Source: Opitutaceae bacterium UBA2377 (GTDB lineage Bacteria; Verrucomicrobiota; Verrucomicrobiia; Opitutales; Opitutaceae). Taken from it: a stretch of 64,000 nucleotides of DNA. Positions 38,672 to 47,677 of the stretch are shown one piece after another. The translations under genes and the position numbers were made by a program. The stretch is from assembly GCA_002344205.1 (NCBI GenBank), contig DDSZ01000004.1, positions 1-64,000 of the forward strand, written 5' to 3'. Under the pieces are notes generated by a model, which ran no database searches, was not told where the DNA came from, and saw only the letters and a list, made by a program, of their open reading frames with translations. The stretch's first letter is position 1. Each line of letters begins with the position of its first letter.

Positions 38672-39682
38672 ATGCCCAAGAAGCCGGCCTCCGACGAAGA
38701 GGCGCCCAAGAAGCTCAGCTCCTACACCGTCAAGCTCGATGACGCGCAGCTCGCCAAGCTGCGGGCCTACTGCGAGGCACGCAGTTGGTTGCGCACGGAG
38801 GTCGCCTACACGCATTTCGCTTACAAGGCCGACCACCTCAAAATCAATCTGGCCGCCTACACCAGCGGCAAGGTCGTCATCGCCGGTAAAGGCACGGAAG
38901 ATTTCGTGCGCGACGTCATCGAGCCGGAAATCACCGGGGCGGCGAAGCTCGGCTACGACGAGGTGCTGCACCCCGACTGGTTTGAGTCGCACGCTGGGCT
39001 CGACGAGAGCGGCAAGGGCGACTTTTTCGGCCCGGTGATCGCCGCGACGGTCATCGCCGACAAGTCCGCCATCGAGGCCTGGCGCAAGGCCGGCGCCCAG
39101 GACTCCAAGAAGATGGCCGAGAGCAAAATCATCGAGCTCGACAAGCTCATCCGCGGGACGAAGGGCGCCGCGGTGGAGACCTGTTTCTGTCACACCATGA
39201 CGCGCTACAACGAGCTCATGGGCCGGGCCGGGGCCAACCTCAACCGCTTGCTCGCTTGGCAACACGCCACCGCGTTGGCCGGCGCGCTGGCCCGCAAGCC
39301 CGTGCCGTGGGGGTTGCTCGATCAGTTCAGCGAGCAGCCCTTGGTCCAGCGTGAGCTGGCCAAGAAGGACGTGGGCAATTTCGAGCTGCGCATGCGCACC
39401 AAGGCGGAGTCCGACCCCGTCGTCGCCGCGGCCTCGGTCGTCGCCCGCGCCGAGTATGTCCGCCAGATGCACGCGCTCTCCAAAAAGTTCGGCGCCAAGC
39501 TGCAGAAGGGCGCCGGTCCGCTGGTGAAAAAGCAGGCGCACGAGATTATTACCCGGTTTGGTGCCCGGGCGCTGGGCGAATTCGCCAAGCTGCATTTCCG
39601 CACGGCCTACGAGGTCGTGGCTGAGGCCGGCAAGCTCGACGAACTCCCGCTCAAGCCGCCGCCGCCGAAGATGGAGTGGTGA
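38672..39682 (+). CDS. rnhC: Ribonuclease HIII
   Basis: Cleaves RNA in RNA/DNA hybrids. The 336-residue protein has the N-terminal substrate-binding domain of RNase HIII (about residues 15-90) and a catalytic domain starting with Asp111-Glu112-Ser-Gly-Lys-Gly (GLDESGKGDFFGP), the HIII form of the motif, where RNase HII has DEAGRG. Later SDPVVAAASVVARAEY carries further active-site residues. It is followed 5 bp later by rnhB, so both type-2 RNases H are made from one transcript. Confidence 0.92.
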   Translation: MPKKPASDEEAPKKLSSYTVKLDDAQLAKLRAYCEARSWLRTEVAYTHFAYKADHLKINLAAYTSGKVVIAGKGTEDFVRDVIEPEITGAAKLGYDEVLHPDWFESHAGLDESGKGDFFGPVIAATVIADKSAIEAWRKAGAQDSKKMAESKIIELDKLIRGTKGAAVETCFCHTMTRYNELMGRAGANLNRLLAWQHATALAGALARKPVPWGLLDQFSEQPLVQRELAKKDVGNFELRMRTKAESDPVVAAASVVARAEYVRQMHALSKKFGAKLQKGAGPLVKKQAHEIITRFGARALGEFAKLHFRTAYEVVAEAGKLDELPLKPPPPKMEW

Positions 39683-39687
39683 GCCCC

Positions 39688-40473
39688 ATGGCCCGGCGAC
39701 GCCAGCTCCGCGGATTCGATCTCAAGCAGATCGAGGGTGTTTCCAGCCTCATCGGCGTGGACGAGGCCGGCCGCGGTGCGCTGGCCGGCCCGGTGGTGGC
39801 GGGCGCGGTGTTGGTGACACGGGAGTTCCTGGAAGGACGTTGGGCTGCGGCGAACGCCGGCCGCATCAACGATTCCAAGCAGCTGAGCGCCGCCGAGCGC
39901 GACGCGCTGTGGTTCGACTTTGAGACGCTGGCGGGGCAGGGACAGATCCACGCCCACTTCGGGTCCGCCGATGTCGCGGAGATAGAGTCGCTGAACATCC
40001 TTGGCGCGACGAAGCTCGCGATGCGCCGGGCGCTGGAGGGCATCTACCCGCCTTCCGCCTTCGAGCAGAAAGTGGAGCCCGACCTGTTTACGCCGCTGGA
40101 AGAGATCGACCGGTTCCAGCCCACCGTGTCGGCCCGGATCCTGGTGGACGGGCTGGCGCTGCGAAATTTTCCTTATCCGCACACCGGCATCGTGAGCGGC
40201 GACGCGCGCTCGCTTTGCATCGCGATGGCCTCGATCGTCGCCAAGGTCACCCGCGACCGGCTGATGGCGGACCTGGATGTGCGCCTGCCCGGTTACGGCT
40301 TCGCGCAGCACAAGGGCTATGGCACCGAGGAACACCGCGAGGCGCTGCTCCGCCACGGGCGCACGCCGCACCACCGCGAGGTTTTTCTGCGCAAGCTCTT
40401 CGCGCAGCGCGTGGACCCGGCGCAGGCTGATTTTCTCAGCGATGAGTCGGCCGGTGCCGACGGAACGCCCTGA
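39688..40473 (+). CDS. rnhB: Ribonuclease HII
   Basis: Removes RNA primers and single ribonucleotides from DNA. In 261 residues it has the catalytic Asp25-Glu26 in GVDEAGRGALAGPV, RINDSKQLSA, the third acidic residue in ILVDGLAL, and AMASIVAKVTRDRLM with the final active-site Asp after it. The ATG at 39688 is preferred to a GTG 12 bp upstream. It is longer than many RNases HII because of an acidic insert near residues 125-145 (EQKVEPDLFTPLEEIDRF). Confidence 0.94.
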   Translation: MARRRQLRGFDLKQIEGVSSLIGVDEAGRGALAGPVVAGAVLVTREFLEGRWAAANAGRINDSKQLSAAERDALWFDFETLAGQGQIHAHFGSADVAEIESLNILGATKLAMRRALEGIYPPSAFEQKVEPDLFTPLEEIDRFQPTVSARILVDGLALRNFPYPHTGIVSGDARSLCIAMASIVAKVTRDRLMADLDVRLPGYGFAQHKGYGTEEHREALLRHGRTPHHREVFLRKLFAQRVDPAQADFLSDESAGADGTP

Positions 40474-40482
40474 ATTTTTCCC

Positions 40483-43400
40483 ATGCCCCCCCGCCTACAT
40501 CTGGCCAACGATTGGAGCCCACCCGGTGAACCGCTGCCGCCCCTGCCCGTGGGCGTCGTCCTGCCGCCGCGCGTGCGTGCGCCGCAATTTCCACTCAAGG
40601 ACCGCCGCACGCTGTTCAGCGACGCGGAAATCGCCCGGGCGCGCGCCAATGTCGGCCAATATGCCTCCGCCCGGAAGCTGGCCGGAGAAATCATCAACGC
40701 CGCCGCCTACTGGCTGGAATGGACGGATGCCGACCTGCATGCGGTCGTGACCTCCGCCGAGGTGCCGCGCGCTTTCGACTGCTCGCCGGCGGGCTGTCCG
40801 AAGTGCGGCAAGAAAATCTTCGAGGCGGCGAAGAGCACCTACCCGTGGCGGCTCGATCCCCGCCGGCCGTTCAAGGTGGAGTGCCCGCTCTGTGCGACGG
40901 TTTTCCCGAGCAACGACTACGGGCGTTTTTACCGCAGCGGCTTTAAGGACCGCAGTGATTTCGACGGTCCTTACGTGGATGACGGCCGCGGCTGGGTGGC
41001 GCCCGACGGCGAGCGCTACTGGTTCGTCGCCCACGCCAATCATTGGCTGTGGTATTGGCACCCGCAGGCCGACAATCCCACGCTGATGCGCGGCTGCGAG
41101 GCGCTCGGCCGCGCCTACCTGCTGACGGGCGACCGGCGCTACGCCCACAAGGCCGCCGTCATCCTGCACCGCATCGCGGAGGTTTATCCCAACATGGACC
41201 ACGCCACCCAGTCGCGCTTCGGCGAGATCCTCGCCCGCACCGCCGGCGAACGTTACAGCGGCAAGGTGGTCAACGCGATCTGGGAATCCTATCTCTCCGC
41301 GCAACTGGCCGAGACCTACGACGCCATTTGGGAAACCATCGACGGCGACCGCGAGCTCCACGCCTTCACCGGCCGCACGGGGCCGGAGATTCGCGCGCAC
41401 ATCGAGGCCAACCTCCTCGAGGAAACCCTCGACGGCTACTACGATTGGAAAACCCGCGGCAACTACGGCATGCACCAGCGCTCGCTGCTGCAGACCGCGC
41501 TGGTGCGGCAGCACGGCGACAACGCCCGCTACATCGCCGACGTAGTGGACAAGCCCGACGGCGCCATTTTTCTCGGCCTGCGCTATGCGTTGCAAAGCCT
41601 GGTCTGGCGCGACGGCCACCCTTACGAGGTCGGCGATTACAATTTTGCCTGGGTCAGCAATCTCACGCTCATCGCCGGGCTGCTCGCCAAACTCGGCGTG
41701 GACGTCACTGGCCTGCCGCGCTTGCGCCGGCTGCTGGACGCACCGATCGCGAGCCTGTGCATCGGCCGGCTGACGCCCGCGATCGGCGACAGCCAGACCG
41801 TTTATGCCAACCCCGTGGGCACAGATGCCGGCCTCTACCAGCAGGCGTTGCGCACCTACGGCGACGCCCGCTATGCGCAGTGGCTCGCCGGGCTCGGTGC
41901 GACGGGAGAAAACTCCTTCGCCGGGTTTGCCTCGTTGTTTCACCCGCCGGTCGCGGCCCCGGCGGAGTCGCCCGCCTCCGGTCGGCTGTTCCCGCCGCAG
42001 CCGGGCCGCCTGCTTTCGGGCTTCGGGCTCAGCCTGCTGAACAACCCCGCCGACACGGTCGGCCTCTCGCTTTACCACGGGCTGCACCTCAACCACCGGC
42101 ATTTCGACCGGCTGCATTTCGACGTATTTGCGCGCGGGCAGGCCATGATGCCCGACCTCGGCTATCCGGATGCCATGAACGCGATGGTGCCCGGCATTTA
42201 TACCTGGTCGCTCGCCACCATCTCCCACAACACCGTCACGGTGGATGCGGCGATGCAGCCCGGCAACGAGGCCGGGGTGGTCGAGTTGCAGGCTGAGGGC
42301 GGCTGGGTGCGCGCCGTGACGGTCAACGCCCCCGGCACCTATCCGCAATGCCCGGTTTACCGGCGCACGCTGGTGATGGTGGATGCCGGAAGCGACCGCA
42401 GCTATGTCGTGGACTTCTTCGACGTCACCGGTGGGCGGCAACACGACTACAGCCTGCATGGGCCGCCGGGAGAATTTGCGCTGAGCGGCGATTGGACGGT
42501 GCCCGCGCCCGGCACCTTGGCGGGTCCGGATGTGCCGGTAGGTGCGCTTTATGATGACCTTGCTCTGGCCTCGCCGGATAACAAAGAAGGCTACGCCGGC
42601 TACCGCGGCTCGGGCTTCCAACATCTGGAAAAAGTGCGCCGGCATCGCGGCGGCGAGTGGGCGGCCGATTACACGCACGAACGCGATCCGGCGGCGCAGC
42701 TGCGCCTGCGCGTGCTTCCGCAGCCGGACCAGGAGCTGATGCTCGCCGAGGCTCGCGTGTCCCCGGTGAAGTGGCCGCAGATCCTGCGCTACGTCATCGC
42801 CCGGCGGCACGGGGCGGCAGGTCTCACGAGCCGGTTTGTGAGCGTGGTCGAGCCGCACGCGGGCACGCCGTTTTTGCGCGGTGCCGAGCGGCACGAGGCC
42901 GGCGGCGACACCATGGTGGTCGTCACCCATCAGGACGGGTGCACCGATGTCATCCTGCACGGCACGCCCGGCACGGAGCACCGGTGGGAAGTGGCCGGAC
43001 ATGCGGTGGTGACGGACGCCCGGGTTTCGGTCGTGACGCTGGATCCTGATGGCGCGGCCCGGCGGCTTTGGTTCGCCGACGGCAAGCAGCTGACCCTGGA
43101 CGGGGTTGTGCATCGGGCGTCTGCGCTGATCGGTCGGGTGCAGGCGGTGGACCTGGCCAACGCCACGGTGCGCGTGGCGCCCGACGCTCCGGTGAGTCCG
43201 GAAACCGCGGCAACGCTGGCCGGGCGAATCGTGCATTTCGGTCCCGAGCGGACCACCGCCAATTCCATAGCTTCCGCCCGGGTGGAGGCCGGGGAACTGA
43301 TTCTCACGCTGCGCGACGATGTCATCACGGGCTGCGTGCGGTTGCGGGCGGTCGCGCCGGGCCGTCTCGATACGGCTTCGCGGCTCATGCTCGCGGCCAC

Positions 43401-43593
43401 CTATGCCGGCCACGGGTTGCGCAACGCCGCCGGTCGATTCGTCGGCCGGGTGCGGGCCGCCGGCGACGACTGGATCGAACCCGCGGCGCCGTTGGCGGCC
43501 GGCGACTTGTCGCCGGGCGAAGATGTGCTCGTCACGCTGACCTCGCCCGGCGACCGGTGCGAGTTCCCGGCGGTGGCTGCGTGGCGGCGTTGA
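40483..43593 (+). CDS. Heparinase II/III-like protein (large, polysaccharide lyase type)
   Basis: A 1036-residue protein. The N-terminal half is an alpha-toroid (GYYDWKTRGNYGMHQRSLLQ, with candidate catalytic Asn/His/Tyr), and the second half is a beta-sandwich of the heparinase II/III type (LYHGLHLNHRHFDRLHFDVFARG). Two CxxC pairs near residues 107-137 (CPKCGKK and CPLCATVF) form an apparent zinc knuckle inserted in the N-terminal part, unusual for an extracellular lyase. There is no signal peptide. It starts 9 bp after rnhB. The substrate would be an acidic polysaccharide by family, but this is not shown. Confidence 0.75.
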   Translation: MPPRLHLANDWSPPGEPLPPLPVGVVLPPRVRAPQFPLKDRRTLFSDAEIARARANVGQYASARKLAGEIINAAAYWLEWTDADLHAVVTSAEVPRAFDCSPAGCPKCGKKIFEAAKSTYPWRLDPRRPFKVECPLCATVFPSNDYGRFYRSGFKDRSDFDGPYVDDGRGWVAPDGERYWFVAHANHWLWYWHPQADNPTLMRGCEALGRAYLLTGDRRYAHKAAVILHRIAEVYPNMDHATQSRFGEILARTAGERYSGKVVNAIWESYLSAQLAETYDAIWETIDGDRELHAFTGRTGPEIRAHIEANLLEETLDGYYDWKTRGNYGMHQRSLLQTALVRQHGDNARYIADVVDKPDGAIFLGLRYALQSLVWRDGHPYEVGDYNFAWVSNLTLIAGLLAKLGVDVTGLPRLRRLLDAPIASLCIGRLTPAIGDSQTVYANPVGTDAGLYQQALRTYGDARYAQWLAGLGATGENSFAGFASLFHPPVAAPAESPASGRLFPPQPGRLLSGFGLSLLNNPADTVGLSLYHGLHLNHRHFDRLHFDVFARGQAMMPDLGYPDAMNAMVPGIYTWSLATISHNTVTVDAAMQPGNEAGVVELQAEGGWVRAVTVNAPGTYPQCPVYRRTLVMVDAGSDRSYVVDFFDVTGGRQHDYSLHGPPGEFALSGDWTVPAPGTLAGPDVPVGALYDDLALASPDNKEGYAGYRGSGFQHLEKVRRHRGGEWAADYTHERDPAAQLRLRVLPQPDQELMLAEARVSPVKWPQILRYVIARRHGAAGLTSRFVSVVEPHAGTPFLRGAERHEAGGDTMVVVTHQDGCTDVILHGTPGTEHRWEVAGHAVVTDARVSVVTLDPDGAARRLWFADGKQLTLDGVVHRASALIGRVQAVDLANATVRVAPDAPVSPETAATLAGRIVHFGPERTTANSIASARVEAGELILTLRDDVITGCVRLRAVAPGRLDTASRLMLAATYAGHGLRNAAGRFVGRVRAAGDDWIEPAAPLAAGDLSPGEDVLVTLTSPGDRCEFPAVAAWRR

Positions 43594-43626
43594 CCGCCTG
43601 CGCCGGTTTCTCCATCAACCTCCGCG

Positions 43627-44799
43627 ATGCCCCCGAAGAAACACGCCTCGCTCGACCGGGTGCTGGGCCGGCTCGATTCGCTCGACTCGGTGAACCTCGC
43701 CAACCTCGTGCAGCGGCTCGCCCGCGAGCGCGGGCTGTTCGAGGATATTTTCAACACCCTGCAGGAAGGCGTGCTCGTCATCGCCAGCGATGGCGAGATC
43801 GAGTATGCCAACACCGCCGCCCACCGGCTCATCGGCCTTGGCGACGACGGCCTGGCCGGTCAGGTGCTTTGGCGGCTGGTGCCGGGCCTGCGCCCTTCGC
43901 TGGGAGTTTCGCTGGACGACGATGCGGCCCTGCCGGTGGTCGCACGGGAGTTTGAGCTCAGTTATCCGGAACCCCGCACCGTGCGGCTTTACATGGTGCC
44001 GTTCCGGTCCGACGGCCGCGCGGGCGAGCGGCGGTTTGCCGTTATCCTCACCGATGTCACCCGCGACAAGCAGACCACCGAGGCGCGCATCGAGGACGAG
44101 CGCACGTCCTCGATTTTGCTGCTGGCCGCCGGCGTCGCCCACGAGCTGGGCAACCCGCTCAATTCGCTCACCATTCACCTCCAGCTCATCGGGCGCCGTC
44201 TGAAAAAACTCAAGGCGGGCCGCGAGACGGAATCGCTCGCCGAGTCCATCCGGGTCTGCGAGGAGGAGGTCAAGCGGCTCGACGGCATCATCACCAATTT
44301 CCTCGAGGCCATCCGGCCCCGGCCGCCCGACCTGGCCGAGCTCAACCTGGCCGATGTGCTGGCGGAGGTGCTGGCCTTCGAGCAGCGGCAGCTGGCCGAC
44401 CGCGGCATCATCATGGAGGCCGAGACGGCGGGCGACCTGCCGCCTGTCCTTGCCGACCGCAACCAGGTGAAGCAGGTGTTTTTCAACCTGCTCAAGAACG
44501 CGCTCGAGGCCATGCAGCCGGGCGGCCGGCTGCGCATCCGCGCCCGCACCGACGACGACCACGTCATCCTTGCCTTCGGCGACAGCGGCAGCGGCATCAA
44601 GCAGGAGGACCTCGCCCGGCTGTTTCAGCCCTACCACACCACCAAGCCCGGCGGCCACGGTCTCGGTCTGATGATCGTGCAACGCATCATGCGCGAGCAC
44701 GGCGGCCAGATCGGCATCGAAAGCAAGGAGGGCGTCGGCACCGTGGTGACCCTGCATTTCCCCCGCAAGGACCGACGGGTGCGGATGCTGCAGAGCTGA
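43627..44799 (+). CDS. Cytoplasmic PAS sensor histidine kinase (NtrB-like)
   Basis: A 390-residue soluble kinase: PAS domain at about residues 35-150 ([27 protein letters not shown]), phospho-acceptor His172 ([13 protein letters not shown]) and an HATPase domain with [26 protein letters not shown] and [11 protein letters not shown]. It has no membrane segment, as in NtrB-type kinases that pair with sigma54 activators. No response regulator is adjacent; the nearest NtrC-type protein is at 56828, after an accessory block of about 12 kb. Confidence 0.92.
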   Translation: MPPKKHASLDRVLGRLDSLDSVNLANLVQRLARERGLFEDIFNTLQEGVLVIASDGEIEYANTAAHRLIGLGDDGLAGQVLWRLVPGLRPSLGVSLDDDAALPVVAREFELSYPEPRTVRLYMVPFRSDGRAGERRFAVILTDVTRDKQTTEARIEDERTSSILLLAAGVAHELGNPLNSLTIHLQLIGRRLKKLKAGRETESLAESIRVCEEEVKRLDGIITNFLEAIRPRPPDLAELNLADVLAEVLAFEQRQLADRGIIMEAETAGDLPPVLADRNQVKQVFFNLLKNALEAMQPGGRLRIRARTDDDHVILAFGDSGSGIKQEDLARLFQPYHTTKPGGHGLGLMIVQRIMREHGGQIGIESKEGVGTVVTLHFPRKDRRVRMLQS

Positions 44800-44889
44800 A
44801 CTTCCCTGTCATAAGCGGAAGCAGGCCACGGAGGGTTTGCCTCCGGTCCGCCGCGTGCCCACACCAGCCGAATCCCCGTTTTCTTCCCC

Positions 44890-46848
44890 ATGAAACAAAC
44901 CCTGCCTCTGGATGCTGCTTGGAAACTCATGCCGGTGGAGCCCAACCTTGGGCTCACCGCCGGCTGCTCGGCCCTGCCGTTTGATCAGCGGTGGATCGAC
45001 GCGACCGTGCCGGGCGACGTGCACCTCGACTGCCAGCGCGCCGGACTGATCGGCGATCCGTTCCACGGGATGAACCACGACCACATCCGCTGGATGGAGG
45101 AGTGGGACTGGTGGTATCGGACCGAGGTCACGCCGCCGGTTCCCGCCGCCGGCCAGCGGCTGCACCTGCTCTTCGAGGGGCTCGACTGCTTCGCCACGGT
45201 TTTTCTCAACGGCAAGGAGATCGGACGAAACCAGAACATGTTCACGCCCCTGCGCGTGGACGTGACCGACCACGTCATCCCCGGCGCGAACCGCCTCGAG
45301 GTCTGCCTCGGCGCGCCGGTCTATCCGCCGGGCCGTCCCGCCCGCAGTCCGGAAGTGCGCGGCTACGGCAACGCCCTGCGGCTTCAGGTCCGCAAGGCCC
45401 AATGCTGCTACGGGTGGAATATCGCCCCGCGCCTCGTCACCATCGGCATCTGGAAACCCGTCTCGTGGCTCCTCGTCAACGCCGTCGAGATTGACGACGT
45501 TTCCGTGAGCACCGTTGCGCTCAACGCCGATGGTTCCGCCGAGGTCGAGGCGCTCGTCGAGCTGCGCTACAACCACGGTGCGCCCGACGCCGTGACCGTG
45601 GATCTCACCGTGGCCGGCCAGTCGAGGCGGCTCGCGCTGCATTTCGATCAGGTCGGCGCCCGGCACACCGTGCGTTTCACCGTGCCCGCCGCCAAGCTCT
45701 GGTGGCCACACGACCACGGCGCGCAGCCGCTCTACGACTGGAGCGCCATGCTCAAGCATGCCGGCCGCGAGCTCGACCGCCGCGCCGGACGCTTTGGCAT
45801 CCGCACCGTCGGCATCATCCAGGAGCCGGAGGCCGACGGCGGCATTTCCTTCGTCCTCACCGTCAACGGCAAAAAGATCTTCCTCAAGGGCATGAACTGG
45901 ACGCCGGCCGATGCCATCTTTGCCCGCGTGGATGCCGCGCGCTACGACCGGCTCCTCGTCGCTGCGAAGGACACCAATATCAACGCCATGCGCGTGTGGG
46001 GCGGCGGCGTATATGAACAGGAGCACTTCTACGCGCGGTGCGACGAACTCGGCATCCTCATCACGCACGACTTCATGTTTGCGTGCGGCTGCTATCCACA
46101 GGATCAGCCCTTTCTCGACGAGTGCCGCCGCGAAGCGGAATACCAGGTGCGGCGCCTGCGGCACTTCGCCTGCGTGGCCGTGTGGTTCGGCGACAACGAG
46201 AACGACGCGCTGGCGCACATGAGTTTTGAGCAGCCGGAATACCGGCACAACCGGCTCAGCAAGCAGGTGCTGCGCGACGCCGTGCATGCCCACGCCCCGC
46301 GCACGCCCTACCTGCCCAGCTCGCCATTCTCTCCGGTGCGCTTTGACCAGAATGCGCCCGAGGAGGGCGACTGCCACATCTGGGGCCACGGGTTCTCCTA
46401 CAAGAGCGACTTTTACGTGAAGCAAAAACCGCGCATGGTCACCGAGATCGGCCACCTGAGCTTCCCCGACCGCGCGGTCATCGAATCATGGGTCCCGCGG
46501 GAAAAACTCTGGCCCGTGTGGAACCCCGAATACCTCACGCATGGCGCCGATTGCATCCGGCTCGACCGCGAGGCCCGCTACCGGCTCAACTGGGCGAGCA
46601 TCAAGGAGCGCGGCTGGCCCGAGCCCAAGGATCTCGACGAGACCATCCGCCTCACGCAGCAGCTCCAAGGCGAAGCCTCGCAGTTCTGGGTCGAGTTCTA
46701 CGGCAACCAGCCGCAGTGCTGGGGCATCTTCCTGTGGAACCTCGCCGACAGTTGGCCGCAGATGTCCGACGCCTACATCGCCTATCCCTACGCGCCGAAA
46801 GCCAGCCTGGCCTACGTGAAAAAGGCCTACGCGGAACTGAAACGGTAA
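44890..46848 (+). CDS. GH2 beta-mannosidase-like glycosidase, short form
   Basis: A 652-residue glycoside hydrolase of the family GH2 mannosidase type. It begins with a sugar-binding jelly-roll (WIDATVPGDVHLDCQRAGLI, DWWYRTEV), has an Ig-like domain and a TIM barrel with the acid/base Glu437 in WFGDNEND and the nucleophile Glu519 in MVTEIGHLSF. Typical beta-mannosidases are about 820 residues; this one stops soon after the barrel (CWGIFLWNLADSWPQ) and lacks the C-terminal beta domains. No signal peptide is seen. A 90-bp gap with a small hairpin (CGGAGG/CCTCCG, 44829-44845) separates it from the kinase gene. Confidence 0.85.
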   Translation: MKQTLPLDAAWKLMPVEPNLGLTAGCSALPFDQRWIDATVPGDVHLDCQRAGLIGDPFHGMNHDHIRWMEEWDWWYRTEVTPPVPAAGQRLHLLFEGLDCFATVFLNGKEIGRNQNMFTPLRVDVTDHVIPGANRLEVCLGAPVYPPGRPARSPEVRGYGNALRLQVRKAQCCYGWNIAPRLVTIGIWKPVSWLLVNAVEIDDVSVSTVALNADGSAEVEALVELRYNHGAPDAVTVDLTVAGQSRRLALHFDQVGARHTVRFTVPAAKLWWPHDHGAQPLYDWSAMLKHAGRELDRRAGRFGIRTVGIIQEPEADGGISFVLTVNGKKIFLKGMNWTPADAIFARVDAARYDRLLVAAKDTNINAMRVWGGGVYEQEHFYARCDELGILITHDFMFACGCYPQDQPFLDECRREAEYQVRRLRHFACVAVWFGDNENDALAHMSFEQPEYRHNRLSKQVLRDAVHAHAPRTPYLPSSPFSPVRFDQNAPEEGDCHIWGHGFSYKSDFYVKQKPRMVTEIGHLSFPDRAVIESWVPREKLWPVWNPEYLTHGADCIRLDREARYRLNWASIKERGWPEPKDLDETIRLTQQLQGEASQFWVEFYGNQPQCWGIFLWNLADSWPQMSDAYIAYPYAPKASLAYVKKAYAELKR

Positions 46849-46883
46849 CGGTAGGGCGGGTATGTCTTGGTCAATGGCTGCCG

Positions 46884-46898
46884 GCCCTCGTTGAGGGC
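46884..46898 (+). repeat. Hairpin upstream of the restriction gene
   Basis: GCCCTC (46884-46889) and GAGGGC (46893-46898) pair with a three-base loop GTT. It lies 36 bp after the GH2 stop and 28 bp before the restriction endonuclease ATG. It may terminate the GH2 transcript or affect translation of the endonuclease. Confidence 0.4.
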
Positions 46899-46925
46899 TT
46901 GCGGCCTTCTGTGCATATCCTACTG

Positions 46926-47666
46926 ATGAGTCCCATGCCGCAATCGAGTCAGTTTCCTTGGAGTGAGACCGAGTTTTCCCGACGGCTTCGACTGGCGGTC
47001 AAAGAATACTGGCTGGGGCGGGGAGGGCAATATTCACAACAGGCGAGCCGTGGCACCAAGGATGCCGGCAAACGCGGTGAGGTCACGGGCGGGCAGCATC
47101 TCAACCGGTTTTTAGGCTTGCTGACTGAGGTTGCGGAGGCGGCGGGCTTCGCCCGCGACGAAATCAAGCTGAGGCAGGGCATTGAGTTGCCGGGATATTT
47201 TCGCCCGCAGAAGCGCTGGGATATGGTGGTGGTGCGCGGTTCCCGGCTGTGCGCCGCGGTCGAGTTAAAATCACAGGTCGGCAGTTTCGGAAACAATTTC
47301 AACAACCGCAGCGAAGAAGCGATCGGCAACTCCACCGATTTTTGGACGGCCTTTCGCGAAGGAGGCATGGGCAAGGAGACACCCTGGCTGGGCTATTTTT
47401 TCCTGCTGGAGCAGGCTGCCAAATCATCCCAGCCGGTTGGTCTGAAACCCGGATTTTTTCCGCCTTTTCCGGTTTTTGAAGGGACCTCGTATGCGCGCCG
47501 TTATGAAATTCTCTGCGAGCGCTTGGTGCTGGAGCGGAAATACACCCGCACCGCTCTGCTCCTTTCGCCCCGAGGCGCATCCGGGCGATACGTCGAGCCC
47601 AATCCGGCGCTGGATTTTTACGGTTTTGCCAAGTCGCTGCACGCCCATCTGGGCGGCTGCCGTTGA
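46926..47666 (+). CDS. PaeR7I/XhoI-like type II restriction endonuclease
   Basis: A 246-residue endonuclease of the PaeR7I/XhoI type, whose characterised members cut CTCGAG. The PD-(D/E)XK site is seen as Asp99 (RWDMVVV), Glu113 and Lys115 (VELKSQVG), followed by the family-specific FGNNFNNRSEEAIG. Its codons are visibly richer in A and T than those of the flanking genes. The ATG at 46926 has no Shine-Dalgarno. The matching methyltransferase starts 12 bp after its stop. Recognition of CTCGAG is inferred from the family. Confidence 0.9.
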   Translation: MSPMPQSSQFPWSETEFSRRLRLAVKEYWLGRGGQYSQQASRGTKDAGKRGEVTGGQHLNRFLGLLTEVAEAAGFARDEIKLRQGIELPGYFRPQKRWDMVVVRGSRLCAAVELKSQVGSFGNNFNNRSEEAIGNSTDFWTAFREGGMGKETPWLGYFFLLEQAAKSSQPVGLKPGFFPPFPVFEGTSYARRYEILCERLVLERKYTRTALLLSPRGASGRYVEPNPALDFYGFAKSLHAHLGGCR

Positions 47667-47677
47667 GGAGGACGAAC

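Noticed and set aside
40495..43413. A 972-codon open frame on the - strand opposite the heparinase-like gene
   Set aside because: It is an antisense shadow, with composition typical of GC-rich complementary strands and no domain.
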